In this document: one piece after another, positions 28,048 to 36,294 of the stretch | Position numbering within the stretch: position 1 is the first letter of the stretch | Layout: the number at the start of each line of letters is the position of its first letter | Assembly (NCBI RefSeq): GCF_013030265.1 | Contig: NZ_WPZQ01000006.1 | Location: 186,001-250,000 of the forward strand | Source of the DNA: Ruegeria arenilitoris | GTDB lineage: Bacteria; Pseudomonadota; Alphaproteobacteria; Rhodobacterales; Rhodobacteraceae | Direction: 5' to 3' | Length of the DNA: 64,000 nt | Made by a program: the position numbers and the translations under genes | The notes under the pieces: model-generated | The model's database searches: none | The model's input: the letters and a program-made list of their open reading frames with translations, nothing else | What the model was told of the DNA's origin: nothing

Positions 28048-28734
28048 ATGGCAATCACGACTTGCGTTTTCGATGCCTATGGCACTTTGTTCGATGTTGC
28101 AGCGGCTGCACGTCAGGCCGCAGGAGAGCCGGGATTTGAGGCCCTGCAGAAAAAATGGCCGGAACTGGCCAATCACTGGCGTTTGAAGCAGTTGCAATAT
28201 ACCTGGCTCAGGGCCGTTGCCGATGCGCATACCGATTTCTGGGACGTGACGCAGGATGGTCTGGACTGGGCGCTTGAGGCGACAGGCCTGCAGGGCGACG
28301 CGACCCTGCGCCAGCGGCTATTGGATCTGTATTGGGAGTTGCAAGCCTATCCCGAAGTTCCTGAAATGCTAAAGGCACTGAAAGCGGGTGGTATGCAGAC
28401 GGCTATTCTGTCGAATGGTTCACCGCCAATGCTGGATGGGGCCGTACAATCTGCCGGGATTGGGGATGTGTTGGACGATGTCCTGTCGGTTGAGAGTGTC
28501 GGCGTCTTCAAACCCCATGCAAAGGTTTATGATCTGGTGCAGGACCGATTTGGATGCGCCCGGGATGAAGTGCTGTTCGTCAGCTCGAACGGATGGGACG
28601 CTGCGGGGGCCAGCGGGTATGGTTTTGTGACCGCCTGGGTCAATCGTGCCGGTGAGCCAATGGACCGCTTGCCTTGGACGCCTGCACATGTACTGTCCGA
28701 CCTGACGACGATCCCGAAACTGGCTGGGCTTTGA
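28048..28734 (+). CDS. 2-haloacid dehalogenase (type II, HAD superfamily)
   Basis: A 228-residue enzyme that hydrolyses (S)-2-haloacids to (R)-2-hydroxyacids. The nucleophile Asp9 is in FDAYGTLFD; the active-site features of true haloacid dehalogenases are visible: the WRLKQLQYTWLR segment with the halide-binding Arg, LSNGSP, GVFKPHAKVYD with Lys, and SSNGWDAAGA. ATG at 28048 follows GGGGAGAAGCAG. Its stop overlaps the start of the next hydrolase (TGATG), so they are cotranscribed. Confidence 0.92.
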   Translation: MAITTCVFDAYGTLFDVAAAARQAAGEPGFEALQKKWPELANHWRLKQLQYTWLRAVADAHTDFWDVTQDGLDWALEATGLQGDATLRQRLLDLYWELQAYPEVPEMLKALKAGGMQTAILSNGSPPMLDGAVQSAGIGDVLDDVLSVESVGVFKPHAKVYDLVQDRFGCARDEVLFVSSNGWDAAGASGYGFVTAWVNRAGEPMDRLPWTPAHVLSDLTTIPKLAGL

Positions 28735-29561
28735 TGGCATTTTTCACTGCGTCTGACGGCATGCGCCTCTATTTCGAGGATACCGGCAATGGCACGTCGG
28801 TTCTCTGCCTGGCCGGGCTGACGCGCAACACGCAGGATTTTGCATCGCTGGCACCACATGTGAAAGATCTGCGCATGATCGCCATGGATTATCGGGGGCG
28901 CGGTCAGTCGGATTACGACCCCGACTACATGAACTACAACATCATTCGCGAAGCCCAGGACGCAATCGAATTGCTTGATCACCTGGGACTGGACAAGGCA
29001 TTGGTCATCGGCACTTCACGCGGCGGCCTGATCGCGATGGCGCTTGCCGTCAGCCACCCCGAGCGTTTGGCCGGGGTGATCCTGAACGACGTTGGTCCGG
29101 TGATCGAGCCCACCGGGATTGCGCGGATCATGGAATATGTTGGCAAACCACCCGCCTCAAAGACCTATGACGAGGCGGCACAAACTCTGAAACAAGCGCT
29201 GGAGCCCCAGTTTCCCGGCGTTCCGCTGACTGTCTGGCGCAAGCATGCCGAAGCTCAGTATCGCGAAACCGCGGATGGTCTGGCTCTGCGCTATGATCCC
29301 GCCTTGCGAACTGCGCTGATCGAACAGGCTGCTGCGGGTGTACCGCCGGATCTGTGGGACCTTTTCGACGCACTGCGCAGCATACCAACTGGTGTGATCC
29401 GCGGGGCGAACTCCGATGTACTTGGGGCCGCAACACTGGCGGAGATGCACATACGCCATCCCAACCTTGTTTCAGCCGAAATACCGGATCGGGGTCACGT
29501 CCCGTTTCTGGATGAACCACAGTCACTTGAACTCATTCGCAAAGTATTGGACGCCGCATGA
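28734..29561 (+). CDS. Alpha/beta hydrolase
   Basis: A 275-residue alpha/beta hydrolase with the nucleophile elbow GTSRGG and a C-terminal His in DRGHVPFLDEP. The acid residue is likely the Asp in IRGANSDVLG. It starts within the stop of the dehalogenase gene and ends with a four-base overlap (ATGA) into the dehydratase-like gene, so the three are an operon. The substrate is unknown; the neighbours suggest a small organic acid derivative. Confidence 0.85.
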   Translation: MAFFTASDGMRLYFEDTGNGTSVLCLAGLTRNTQDFASLAPHVKDLRMIAMDYRGRGQSDYDPDYMNYNIIREAQDAIELLDHLGLDKALVIGTSRGGLIAMALAVSHPERLAGVILNDVGPVIEPTGIARIMEYVGKPPASKTYDEAAQTLKQALEPQFPGVPLTVWRKHAEAQYRETADGLALRYDPALRTALIEQAAAGVPPDLWDLFDALRSIPTGVIRGANSDVLGAATLAEMHIRHPNLVSAEIPDRGHVPFLDEPQSLELIRKVLDAA

Positions 29562-30532
29562 GCAATATTGAGATGATCGAGGCGGCCGCCGAGCGGCTGA
29601 ACGGGCATGTTCGGGAGACGCCGATCCTGACCTCTCCGTTTCTGGATGAGATTGCAGGTCGAAAAGTGCTGATCAAACCGGAATGCCTGCAGCATACAGG
29701 CAGCTTCAAATTTCGGGGTGCGTGGTCTGCGATTTCAGCCCTTGATGATTCTGCCCGTCAGCGTGGTGTTATCGCCTATTCATCAGGCAATCACGCTCAG
29801 GGTGTCGCGATGGCGGCCTCAAAACACGGGATAGCGTCGGTGATCATCATGCCATCGGACGCGCCTCAGCTGAAGATCAACAATACCCGTGCGCTGGGGG
29901 GCGAAGTTGTCCTCTATGACCGCGCCAATGAAAGCCGGGAAGAAATTGGCGAAGCACTGGCTGCCGAGCGCGGGCTGACCCTGATCCGTCCTTATGACGA
30001 ACCGCTGGTCATAGCCGGACAAGGCACGACCGGGCTTGAGATCGCCCGCCAGTCGCAAGAACTGGGCGTGACAGAAGCCGATGTTCTGGTGTGCTGTGGT
30101 GGCGGAGGCCTGACGTCCGGCATCGCGCTGGCGTTGGAAAAACACGCCCCCGGCCTGCGGCCCCGCCCCTGCGAGCCCGAAGGTTTTGACGACGTCAAAC
30201 GCTCGCTTGCATCGGGTAGCATTCAGAACAACAACGCAACATCCGGCAATATCTGCGATGCGATCCTGACGCCTCAACCCGGGCAGATCACCTTCCCGAT
30301 CCTGAACCGTCTCTGTGGGCCGGGTCTTGCCGTTTCCGAGCAAGAAGCACTGCATGCGATGGCGCTGGCATTCCTGCGCTTGAACATCGTGCTGGAACCC
30401 GGCGGGGCCGTCTCGCTGGCCTCGGCGCTGTTCCGCAAGGATCAGATCGAGGGGGATGCGGTGATTGTTGTTGCCTCGGGCGGGAATGTTGATCCGCAAA
30501 TTTTTGCTAAAGCGTTGGAATTCCTGACCTGA
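29558..30532 (+). CDS. PLP-dependent threonine/serine dehydratase-family enzyme
   Basis: A 324-residue fold-type II PLP enzyme with Lys51 in the GSFKFRGA motif, the glycine-rich phosphate loop CGGGGLTSG, and C-terminal VVASGGNV. It lacks the regulatory ACT domain of the biosynthetic IlvA, so it is more like catabolic dehydratases, serine racemases or beta-hydroxyaspartate dehydratases. The exact substrate cannot be told. Overlaps the preceding hydrolase gene by 4 bases. Confidence 0.88.
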   Translation: MSNIEMIEAAAERLNGHVRETPILTSPFLDEIAGRKVLIKPECLQHTGSFKFRGAWSAISALDDSARQRGVIAYSSGNHAQGVAMAASKHGIASVIIMPSDAPQLKINNTRALGGEVVLYDRANESREEIGEALAAERGLTLIRPYDEPLVIAGQGTTGLEIARQSQELGVTEADVLVCCGGGGLTSGIALALEKHAPGLRPRPCEPEGFDDVKRSLASGSIQNNNATSGNICDAILTPQPGQITFPILNRLCGPGLAVSEQEALHAMALAFLRLNIVLEPGGAVSLASALFRKDQIEGDAVIVVASGGNVDPQIFAKALEFLT

Positions 30533-30608
30533 CAACGGACGGAAACCGGTGCAATCTGGACAGGCACCACAAATTCCGACCGGAAAAAGCGCAGACAAGG
30601 GCCGATTT

Positions 30609-31397
30609 ATGAAGATCGCCGATCTCGGGGACGTAAAGTTGCATTATCGGATCGATGGCGATCCCGATGGCGCACCCATTGTGTTCGCGAATTCACTGGG
30701 CACAGACATGCGTCTATGGGACCCAATCCTGCCGCTGCTGCCCGCAGGTCTCCAGATCATCCGCTATGACAAGCGGGGCCATGGCCTGTCTTCGCAGCCG
30801 CCCGCGCCTTACTCGATGGGCGCTTTGGTCCGAGATGCCGAGAACCTGCTAGATCACTTGCAAGTCAAAGATTGCGTCTTTGTCGGCTTGTCCATCGGCG
30901 GCATGATCGCGCAGGGTCTGGCCGTCAAACGCATGGATCAAGTGCGGGCGCTGGTGCTGTCGAACACCGCCGCAAAAATCGCGACCCCATCGATCTGGCA
31001 GGATCGCATTGATGCAATCCGTGCAAGCGGCATCGAGGCGATTGCCGATGCCACAATGGAACGCTGGTTCACCAAAACCTTCCGCGAAACGCCAGCGATG
31101 GAGCTCTGGCGAAACATGATGGTGCGCCAGCCGCTGGAAGGGTATCTGGGTTGTTGTTCAGCAATTTCAGGCACAGATTTCTACACCCCCACCAGCGGTT
31201 TACGCCTGCCCACGCTTGGCATCGCGGGCAGCGATGACGGATCAACACCCCCTGATCTGGTTCGTGAGACCATCAACCTGATCCCCGGCTCAAGATTTGA
31301 ATTGATGCGCAAAGCCGGGCATCTGCCCTGTGTTGAACAGCCGGTCAGGTACGCCGAGATACTCAAAGAATTTTTAGTCGATATTGGGCATATTTGA
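30609..31397 (+). CDS. pcaD: 3-oxoadipate enol-lactonase-like alpha/beta hydrolase
   Basis: A 262-residue hydrolase with the PcaD-type N-terminus (GDVKLHYRIDGDPDGAPIVFANSLGTDMRLWD), nucleophile in GLSIGGMIAQ, acid in IAGSDDGSTP and His in KAGHLPCVEQP. PcaD hydrolyses 3-oxoadipate enol-lactone in protocatechuate degradation, but no other pca gene adjoins, so a different lactone or ester is possible. ATG at 30609 fits the alignment; the upstream open frame is not conserved. Confidence 0.82.
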   Translation: MKIADLGDVKLHYRIDGDPDGAPIVFANSLGTDMRLWDPILPLLPAGLQIIRYDKRGHGLSSQPPAPYSMGALVRDAENLLDHLQVKDCVFVGLSIGGMIAQGLAVKRMDQVRALVLSNTAAKIATPSIWQDRIDAIRASGIEAIADATMERWFTKTFRETPAMELWRNMMVRQPLEGYLGCCSAISGTDFYTPTSGLRLPTLGIAGSDDGSTPPDLVRETINLIPGSRFELMRKAGHLPCVEQPVRYAEILKEFLVDIGHI

Positions 31398-31409
31398 AGG
31401 AGAGTTTCT

Positions 31410-32123
31410 TTGGCCGATTTCTTATTGGTTCATGGTTCCTGTCATGGCGCCTGGTGCTGGCGCGATCTGCTACCCGAACTGGCGGCGCTCGGTCACACCG
31501 CACGTGCGATTGATCTGCCCAGCCATGGATCGGACCCAACCCCAATCGCCGAGGTTACATTGGACAGCTGCCGGGATGCGGTTCTGAAGGCATCCAGCCC
31601 GGAAACCATCGTCGTCGGTCATTCCTGGGGCGGCTATCCGATCAGCGCCGCTGCAGAGGCCTCACCCGACTCAATGCGCGCATTGATCTATGTCTGTGCC
31701 TACGTCCCGCAATCCGGTGTTTCGATGATTGAAATGCGCAAACGAGCACCGCGACAGCTGACCGAAGGCGCTGTCGAAAAGTCCGCAGATGGATTGTCCT
31801 ACACGGTTCTGCCGGATCGCGTGCATGATCTTTTCTACCATGATTGCCCGCCCGAAGTGACGTCTTACGCTCTGCCCAGATTGTGTCCTCAGGCGATCCT
31901 GCCTCAGGATACGCCGCTACAGCTCAGCGAGAATTTTGCCTCAGTGCCAAAAGGCTATATCCGCGCATTGGATGACCATACCATTCCGACCGAATACGAA
32001 GAACAAATGAGCCATTGCGCATCTCCCGACATGCGTTTGAACATAGATGGGTCGCATTCTCCGTTCTTTTCTCACCCCCAGACGCTGGCGGGAATGATCC
32101 ATCAGATCACCCGGAATTTCTAA
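31410..32123 (+). CDS. Alpha/beta hydrolase (esterase/hydroxynitrile lyase-like)
   Basis: A 237-residue hydrolase that begins LVHGSCHGAWCWRDLLPEL, a pattern typical of plant methylesterase and hydroxynitrile-lyase-like proteins, with nucleophile GHSWGG and His in DGSHSPFFSHP. The start is TTG at 31410, preceded by GAAGGAGAG at good spacing. It follows the PcaD-like gene by 12 bases, so cotranscription is likely. Substrate unknown. Confidence 0.85.
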   Translation: MADFLLVHGSCHGAWCWRDLLPELAALGHTARAIDLPSHGSDPTPIAEVTLDSCRDAVLKASSPETIVVGHSWGGYPISAAAEASPDSMRALIYVCAYVPQSGVSMIEMRKRAPRQLTEGAVEKSADGLSYTVLPDRVHDLFYHDCPPEVTSYALPRLCPQAILPQDTPLQLSENFASVPKGYIRALDDHTIPTEYEEQMSHCASPDMRLNIDGSHSPFFSHPQTLAGMIHQITRNF

Positions 32124-32252
32124 GTTCAGGTCACCACACTCCGCGACTTACGGAACGTCAGGTGAACCAGAGGTGATTTGCCCAAAAGCATCTCTTTCAA
32201 CCGGATGCGACCGGGGCTAGGGTCCGCCCAAAGATACTTGAACCCGGTTCCC

Positions 32253-33452
32253 ATGCGCCTGCCTTTTCTGTTTGTACTCTGCACCGTGATGATCGACGCG
32301 ATGGGTATCGGTCTTGTCCTGCCGATCATGCCCGAGCTGATCGTCGAGGTTCAGGGCGGATCGCTGGCCAATGCCGCGATCTGGGGCGGCGTGCTGAGCA
32401 CGGCTTTTGCCACCATGCAATTCCTGTTCGGCCCGGTTCTTGGAAACCTGTCAGACGCATACGGACGCAGGACGGTTCTGTTGGTTTCGCTGTTCGTGAT
32501 GGCGTTGGATTACGTAGTGATGGCAATTGCGGGATCGATCTGGCTGCTGCTGATCGGCCGCATCGTCGGTGGGATAACTGCCGCCACACATTCGACCGCG
32601 GCGGCGTTCATGGCAGATGTCTCAAAGCCACATGAGAAGGCAGCGAACTTTGGTCTGCTTGGCGCAGCATTTGGAGTAGGTTTTGTTCTCGGCCCCCTGC
32701 TTGGCGGGCTGTTGAGCGAATTTGGAACGCGCGCTCCCTTTTGGGCTGCTGCCGGATTATCTGCACTTGGCTTTATCGCGGGCTGCCTCGTAATGCCGGA
32801 AACCGTAACGGACAAAACCCGGCGTGCCTTCAACTGGCGTCGTGCCAATCCGGCCGGCTCTTTAAAGGCCATCGCTGCGCTGCCGGGCATTCGACCGATG
32901 CTGTGGGTATACTTCCTCTACTCGGTCTCGATCTACGTCTATCCGGCAATCTGGTCCTACTTCACAGTCGAACGTTTTGGCTGGTCCCCACAGATCATCG
33001 GGTTCTCGCTGGGGATATATGGAATCGGCATGGCAGCGGTTCAGGGTGGCCTGATCCGCCCCGCAACGCGGTATCTGGGTGAGCGGGTAACGATATTCGC
33101 CGGTATGGGTTTTGAAGTCATCAGCTTTGCGCTGCTGGCGTTTTTGACCAGTGGCAAAATCGCGTTGATGTTGATCCCGATAACGGCATTGGGCGCAGTC
33201 GTGACACCGGCACTACAGGCCATGATGTCCCGTGCAACGCCCGATTCTCAGCAGGGTGAGTTACAGGGGGTTCTTGCAGCCCTGCATGCGCTGTCCATGA
33301 TCCTGTCCCCGCTGGTTATGACCAGTGTGTTCGCCCAATTCGCAAAGGAAAGCGCACCAATATACCTCCCTGGGGCACCGTTCCTGCTGGCCCTGGGCCT
33401 GATGCTGGTCGGATTTGTCCTTTTTCTGCGCTCTCGCCCTGCCGAGGTGTAA
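32253..33452 (+). CDS. MFS transporter of the TCR/Tet family
   Basis: A 399-residue major-facilitator protein with twelve likely membrane spans. The Tet-type signatures are the N-terminal LFVLCTVMIDAMGIGLVLPIMPELI, the loop 2-3 motif GNLSDAYGRRTVLL and the later GPLLGGLLSEFG. Family members export tetracyclines or other small molecules; resistance cannot be claimed from reading. ATG at 32253 is preceded by a weak ribosome-binding site; an upstream in-frame ATG at 32178 is a possible alternative. Confidence 0.88.
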   Translation: MRLPFLFVLCTVMIDAMGIGLVLPIMPELIVEVQGGSLANAAIWGGVLSTAFATMQFLFGPVLGNLSDAYGRRTVLLVSLFVMALDYVVMAIAGSIWLLLIGRIVGGITAATHSTAAAFMADVSKPHEKAANFGLLGAAFGVGFVLGPLLGGLLSEFGTRAPFWAAAGLSALGFIAGCLVMPETVTDKTRRAFNWRRANPAGSLKAIAALPGIRPMLWVYFLYSVSIYVYPAIWSYFTVERFGWSPQIIGFSLGIYGIGMAAVQGGLIRPATRYLGERVTIFAGMGFEVISFALLAFLTSGKIALMLIPITALGAVVTPALQAMMSRATPDSQQGELQGVLAALHALSMILSPLVMTSVFAQFAKESAPIYLPGAPFLLALGLMLVGFVLFLRSRPAEV

Positions 33453-33535
33453 CAACGACACATCTATGGCGGTTTCCGCCTTGCAGCTTGATGCTCGACG
33501 CGCCACCGTGACCCAAAGCAAATTTTGGGGAAGCC

Positions 33536-34630
33536 ATGCAAACCATCAAAGCCGCCGTATGCCGCGCCTTTAATGAACCACTGGTGATTGAGGAAATCCA
33601 AATCGCCCCGCCCGGGATGGGCGAGGTCGAGGTTACTCTGGACGCGGTAGCCATCTGCCACTCGGACATCACCTATGCCAGCGGCGCGTGGGGCGGTTTC
33701 CTGCCAGCCGTTTACGGGCACGAAGCGGCAGGCATCATTACCGCTGTCGGAGATGCGGCAGGGGATTTTCAGGTTGGGGATTCGGTTGTTGTGACACTGA
33801 TCCGCGCCTGTGGCTCCTGCCCCTCGTGCGCCAGCGGTAAGCCGACCATTTGCGAAACACCTTACGATACCGTCAAGGGCCCGCTGCGCACCGCCGATGG
33901 TGGCCCTCTTGAACAGGCGATGGCCTGTGGTGCTTTTGCTGAAAAGGTTGTGGTCAGTCACCGGCAAATTGTCAAAATTCCACAAAACATGCCCAAGGAT
34001 GTGGCAAGCCTATTGTCTTGCGGCGTGATCACAGGCGTGGGCGCTGCGGTCAACGCCGCCGGTTTGCGCCCGGGTCAGGATGTCGTGGTGATCGGAGCAG
34101 GTGGCGTCGGCCTGAACGCCATTCAGGGTGCACGGCTGGCAGGCGCGCGGCGCATCGTGGCAGTCGATATGACGGAAGAGAAGCTTGAGATTGCCAAAGA
34201 ATTCGGCGCCACCCATGGTGTTCTGGCAACTCTCAAAGAACCCTGGAAAGCGTCTTACAAGGCACTTGGCGGGCGCGGTGCTGATGCGGTTCTGATCACG
34301 GTCGGTGCGATACCCGCTTATGATCAGGCCCCTCGCTATCTGGGTCGCGGCGGCAAGGCGATCATGATCGGCATGCCCCATTCCGGCGCTCAGGCAAGCT
34401 ATGAGCCCGTCATTCTGGCCGCCATCGGACAAGGTCTGATCGGTTCGAAAATGGGTGATGTTGTCATTCAGCGCGACATCCCATGGATGATCGACCTGTA
34501 CGAACAGGGGCGACTGAAACTGGATGAACTGATTTCGGGCCGATGGTCGCTGGATCAGATCAACGACGCGATCGAAGACACCAAAACCGGATCGGCCAAG
34601 CGCAACGTGATCCTGTTTGACCGGGGCTGA
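33536..34630 (+). CDS. Zinc-dependent alcohol dehydrogenase
   Basis: A 364-residue medium-chain dehydrogenase of the class III-like group. Catalytic zinc ligands are Cys in AICHSD and His in GHEAAG; the structural zinc is bound by the four cysteines of ACGSCPSCASGKPTIC. The NAD-binding motif GAGGVGLNA is present. It is likely to oxidise an alcohol or hemithioacetal; the substrate is not known. It precedes the enolase-superfamily gene by 24 bases, so the two are probably cotranscribed. Confidence 0.92.
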   Translation: MQTIKAAVCRAFNEPLVIEEIQIAPPGMGEVEVTLDAVAICHSDITYASGAWGGFLPAVYGHEAAGIITAVGDAAGDFQVGDSVVVTLIRACGSCPSCASGKPTICETPYDTVKGPLRTADGGPLEQAMACGAFAEKVVVSHRQIVKIPQNMPKDVASLLSCGVITGVGAAVNAAGLRPGQDVVVIGAGGVGLNAIQGARLAGARRIVAVDMTEEKLEIAKEFGATHGVLATLKEPWKASYKALGGRGADAVLITVGAIPAYDQAPRYLGRGGKAIMIGMPHSGAQASYEPVILAAIGQGLIGSKMGDVVIQRDIPWMIDLYEQGRLKLDELISGRWSLDQINDAIEDTKTGSAKRNVILFDRG

Positions 34631-34654
34631 CGCCATTCAGGGGGAGAACACCCG

Positions 34655-35887
34655 ATGAAACTGCAGGATCTTGATATCATCGTCACCGCGCCGCCCCCAC
34701 CGGGCTGGGGTGGCCGGTATTGGATACTGGTGAAAGTCACCACCGATACCGGCATCACGGGTTGGGGGGAATGCTATGCTTCCTCTGTCGGGCCAAAGGC
34801 AATGGAGCACGTCATTCGGGACGTGTTCGAACGGCACATGGCAGGCGAAAACCCCGAAAACATCGAACTGATGTTCCGGCGCGCCTATTCCAGTGGCTTT
34901 ACCCAAAGACCCGACCTAACCGTCATGGGCGCATTCTCGGGGCTGGAAATCGCGTGCTGGGATATCCTGGGTAAAGATCGCGACCGCCCAGTCTATGCTC
35001 TGCTCGGCGGCAAGATGAATGAACGCATTCGCGCCTACACTTACCTCTATCCGCTGCCGCAACATAATCTGACGGATTTCTGGACCTCTCCCGAGCAGGC
35101 CGGGGAATGCGCCGCTGAAATGGTTCGGCGCGGCTTTACGGCCGTCAAGTTCGACCCGGCAGGCCCTTACACCTTGCGCGGCGGGCATATGCCGGCCATG
35201 TCCGACATCTCGATGTCCGTGGCATTCTGTAAAGCGATCCGAGAAGCAGTCGGCAACAAAGCCGACCTGCTGTTCGGCACTCATGGTCAGTTCAACACCG
35301 CGGGTGCGATCCGTCTTGGACAAGCACTGGAACCCTACTCTCCACTTTGGTTCGAGGAGCCGACACCGCCGGACATGATCGAGGACATGGCGCGTGTGGC
35401 ACGCAACGTCCGCATTCCGGTCGCAACCGGCGAACGCATGACCACAAAAGCCGAGTTTGGTGCGGTCTTGCGTGCAGGTGCAGCGGAAATCCTGCAACCG
35501 GCGCTGGGGCGTGCAGGCGGGATATGGGAAATGAAGAAAGTTGCCGCCATTGCAGAGGTATTCAATGCGCAAATGGCACCGCACCTCTATGCGGGTCCGG
35601 TGGAATGGGCAGCAAACATCCATTTGGCGGCTTCGATTCCGAACCTGCTGCTACTCGAAACCATTGAGACCCCATTCCACGATCAGTTGATCAAAGGCTC
35701 GATCCGCGTTGAAAACGGCTTCGTCACTCCGCCGACAACGCCGGGTCTGGGAATTGAGGTGGACGAAGATCTGGCCCGCGCGCATCCCTATTCTGGCGAT
35801 GGCTTGCACCTGCAGATGCAGGAAGAACCCTGCGACTATGTCAACGGCAACGCCTTTCAGGGTGGTGCTCCCGCGACAGAGGGGTGA
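34655..35887 (+). CDS. Mandelate racemase/muconate-lactonizing-family enzyme
   Basis: A 410-residue enolase-superfamily enzyme (mandelate racemase subgroup), probably an acid-sugar dehydratase related to galactonate or mannonate dehydratase. Visible motifs are the capping-domain region (residues about 10-130), AVKFDPAGP, LWFEEPTPPD and VATGERMTT with metal-binding glutamates, and MAPHLYAGPVEWAA with a histidine. The usual third metal ligand, Asp in the DxHG motif, reads G-T-H-G here, so the chemistry may differ. It follows the alcohol dehydrogenase gene. Confidence 0.85.
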   Translation: MKLQDLDIIVTAPPPPGWGGRYWILVKVTTDTGITGWGECYASSVGPKAMEHVIRDVFERHMAGENPENIELMFRRAYSSGFTQRPDLTVMGAFSGLEIACWDILGKDRDRPVYALLGGKMNERIRAYTYLYPLPQHNLTDFWTSPEQAGECAAEMVRRGFTAVKFDPAGPYTLRGGHMPAMSDISMSVAFCKAIREAVGNKADLLFGTHGQFNTAGAIRLGQALEPYSPLWFEEPTPPDMIEDMARVARNVRIPVATGERMTTKAEFGAVLRAGAAEILQPALGRAGGIWEMKKVAAIAEVFNAQMAPHLYAGPVEWAANIHLAASIPNLLLLETIETPFHDQLIKGSIRVENGFVTPPTTPGLGIEVDEDLARAHPYSGDGLHLQMQEEPCDYVNGNAFQGGAPATEG

Positions 35888-35946
35888 CAAATTAGCTTGG
35901 GTTGGGGCATATTGCGCCAACCCCAAACCCCCAGACCGGCACTTCC

Positions 35947-36288
35947 GTGACAATTCAAGATATCGAACCGCAAAACCTGCCGCCCGAAACACCGGCAAAC
36001 ATGAAGGAAAGCGCAGCGAAGGCCGCCGCGTTTCTCAAGACGCTTGCACACGAAGGTCGCCTGATGATCCTGTGTCATCTGGGTGCGGGTGAACGATCCG
36101 TCGGAGAGCTGGAGGCGTTGCTGGAACTGCGTCAGGCCGCGGTCAGTCAGATGCTGGCACGGCTGCGTGAAGAAGGCCTTGTGACAACCCGACGCGAAGG
36201 CAAGACGATCTATTACTCGCTGAGTGATGGCAACACAGCACAGGTCATTGAGCTGCTCTATTCCCAGTTCTGCAAGGCGGATGGCTAA
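35947..36288 (+). CDS. ArsR/BigR-like transcriptional repressor
   Basis: A winged-helix ArsR-family protein of about 113 residues. The core AAAFLKTLAHEGRLMILCHLGAGERSVGELEALLELRQAAVSQMLARLREEGLVTTRREGKTIYYSL resembles BigR/SqrR-type regulators. Cys in LCHLG and Cys in the C-terminal QFCKA could act as redox sensors; this is inference. The start is uncertain: GTG at 35947 matches the length of relatives, ATG at 36001 and TTG at 35902 are alternatives. It ends 6 bases from the convergent ABC-fusion gene. Confidence 0.8.
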   Translation: MTIQDIEPQNLPPETPANMKESAAKAAAFLKTLAHEGRLMILCHLGAGERSVGELEALLELRQAAVSQMLARLREEGLVTTRREGKTIYYSLSDGNTAQVIELLYSQFCKADG

Positions 36289-36294
36289 GTTGCA

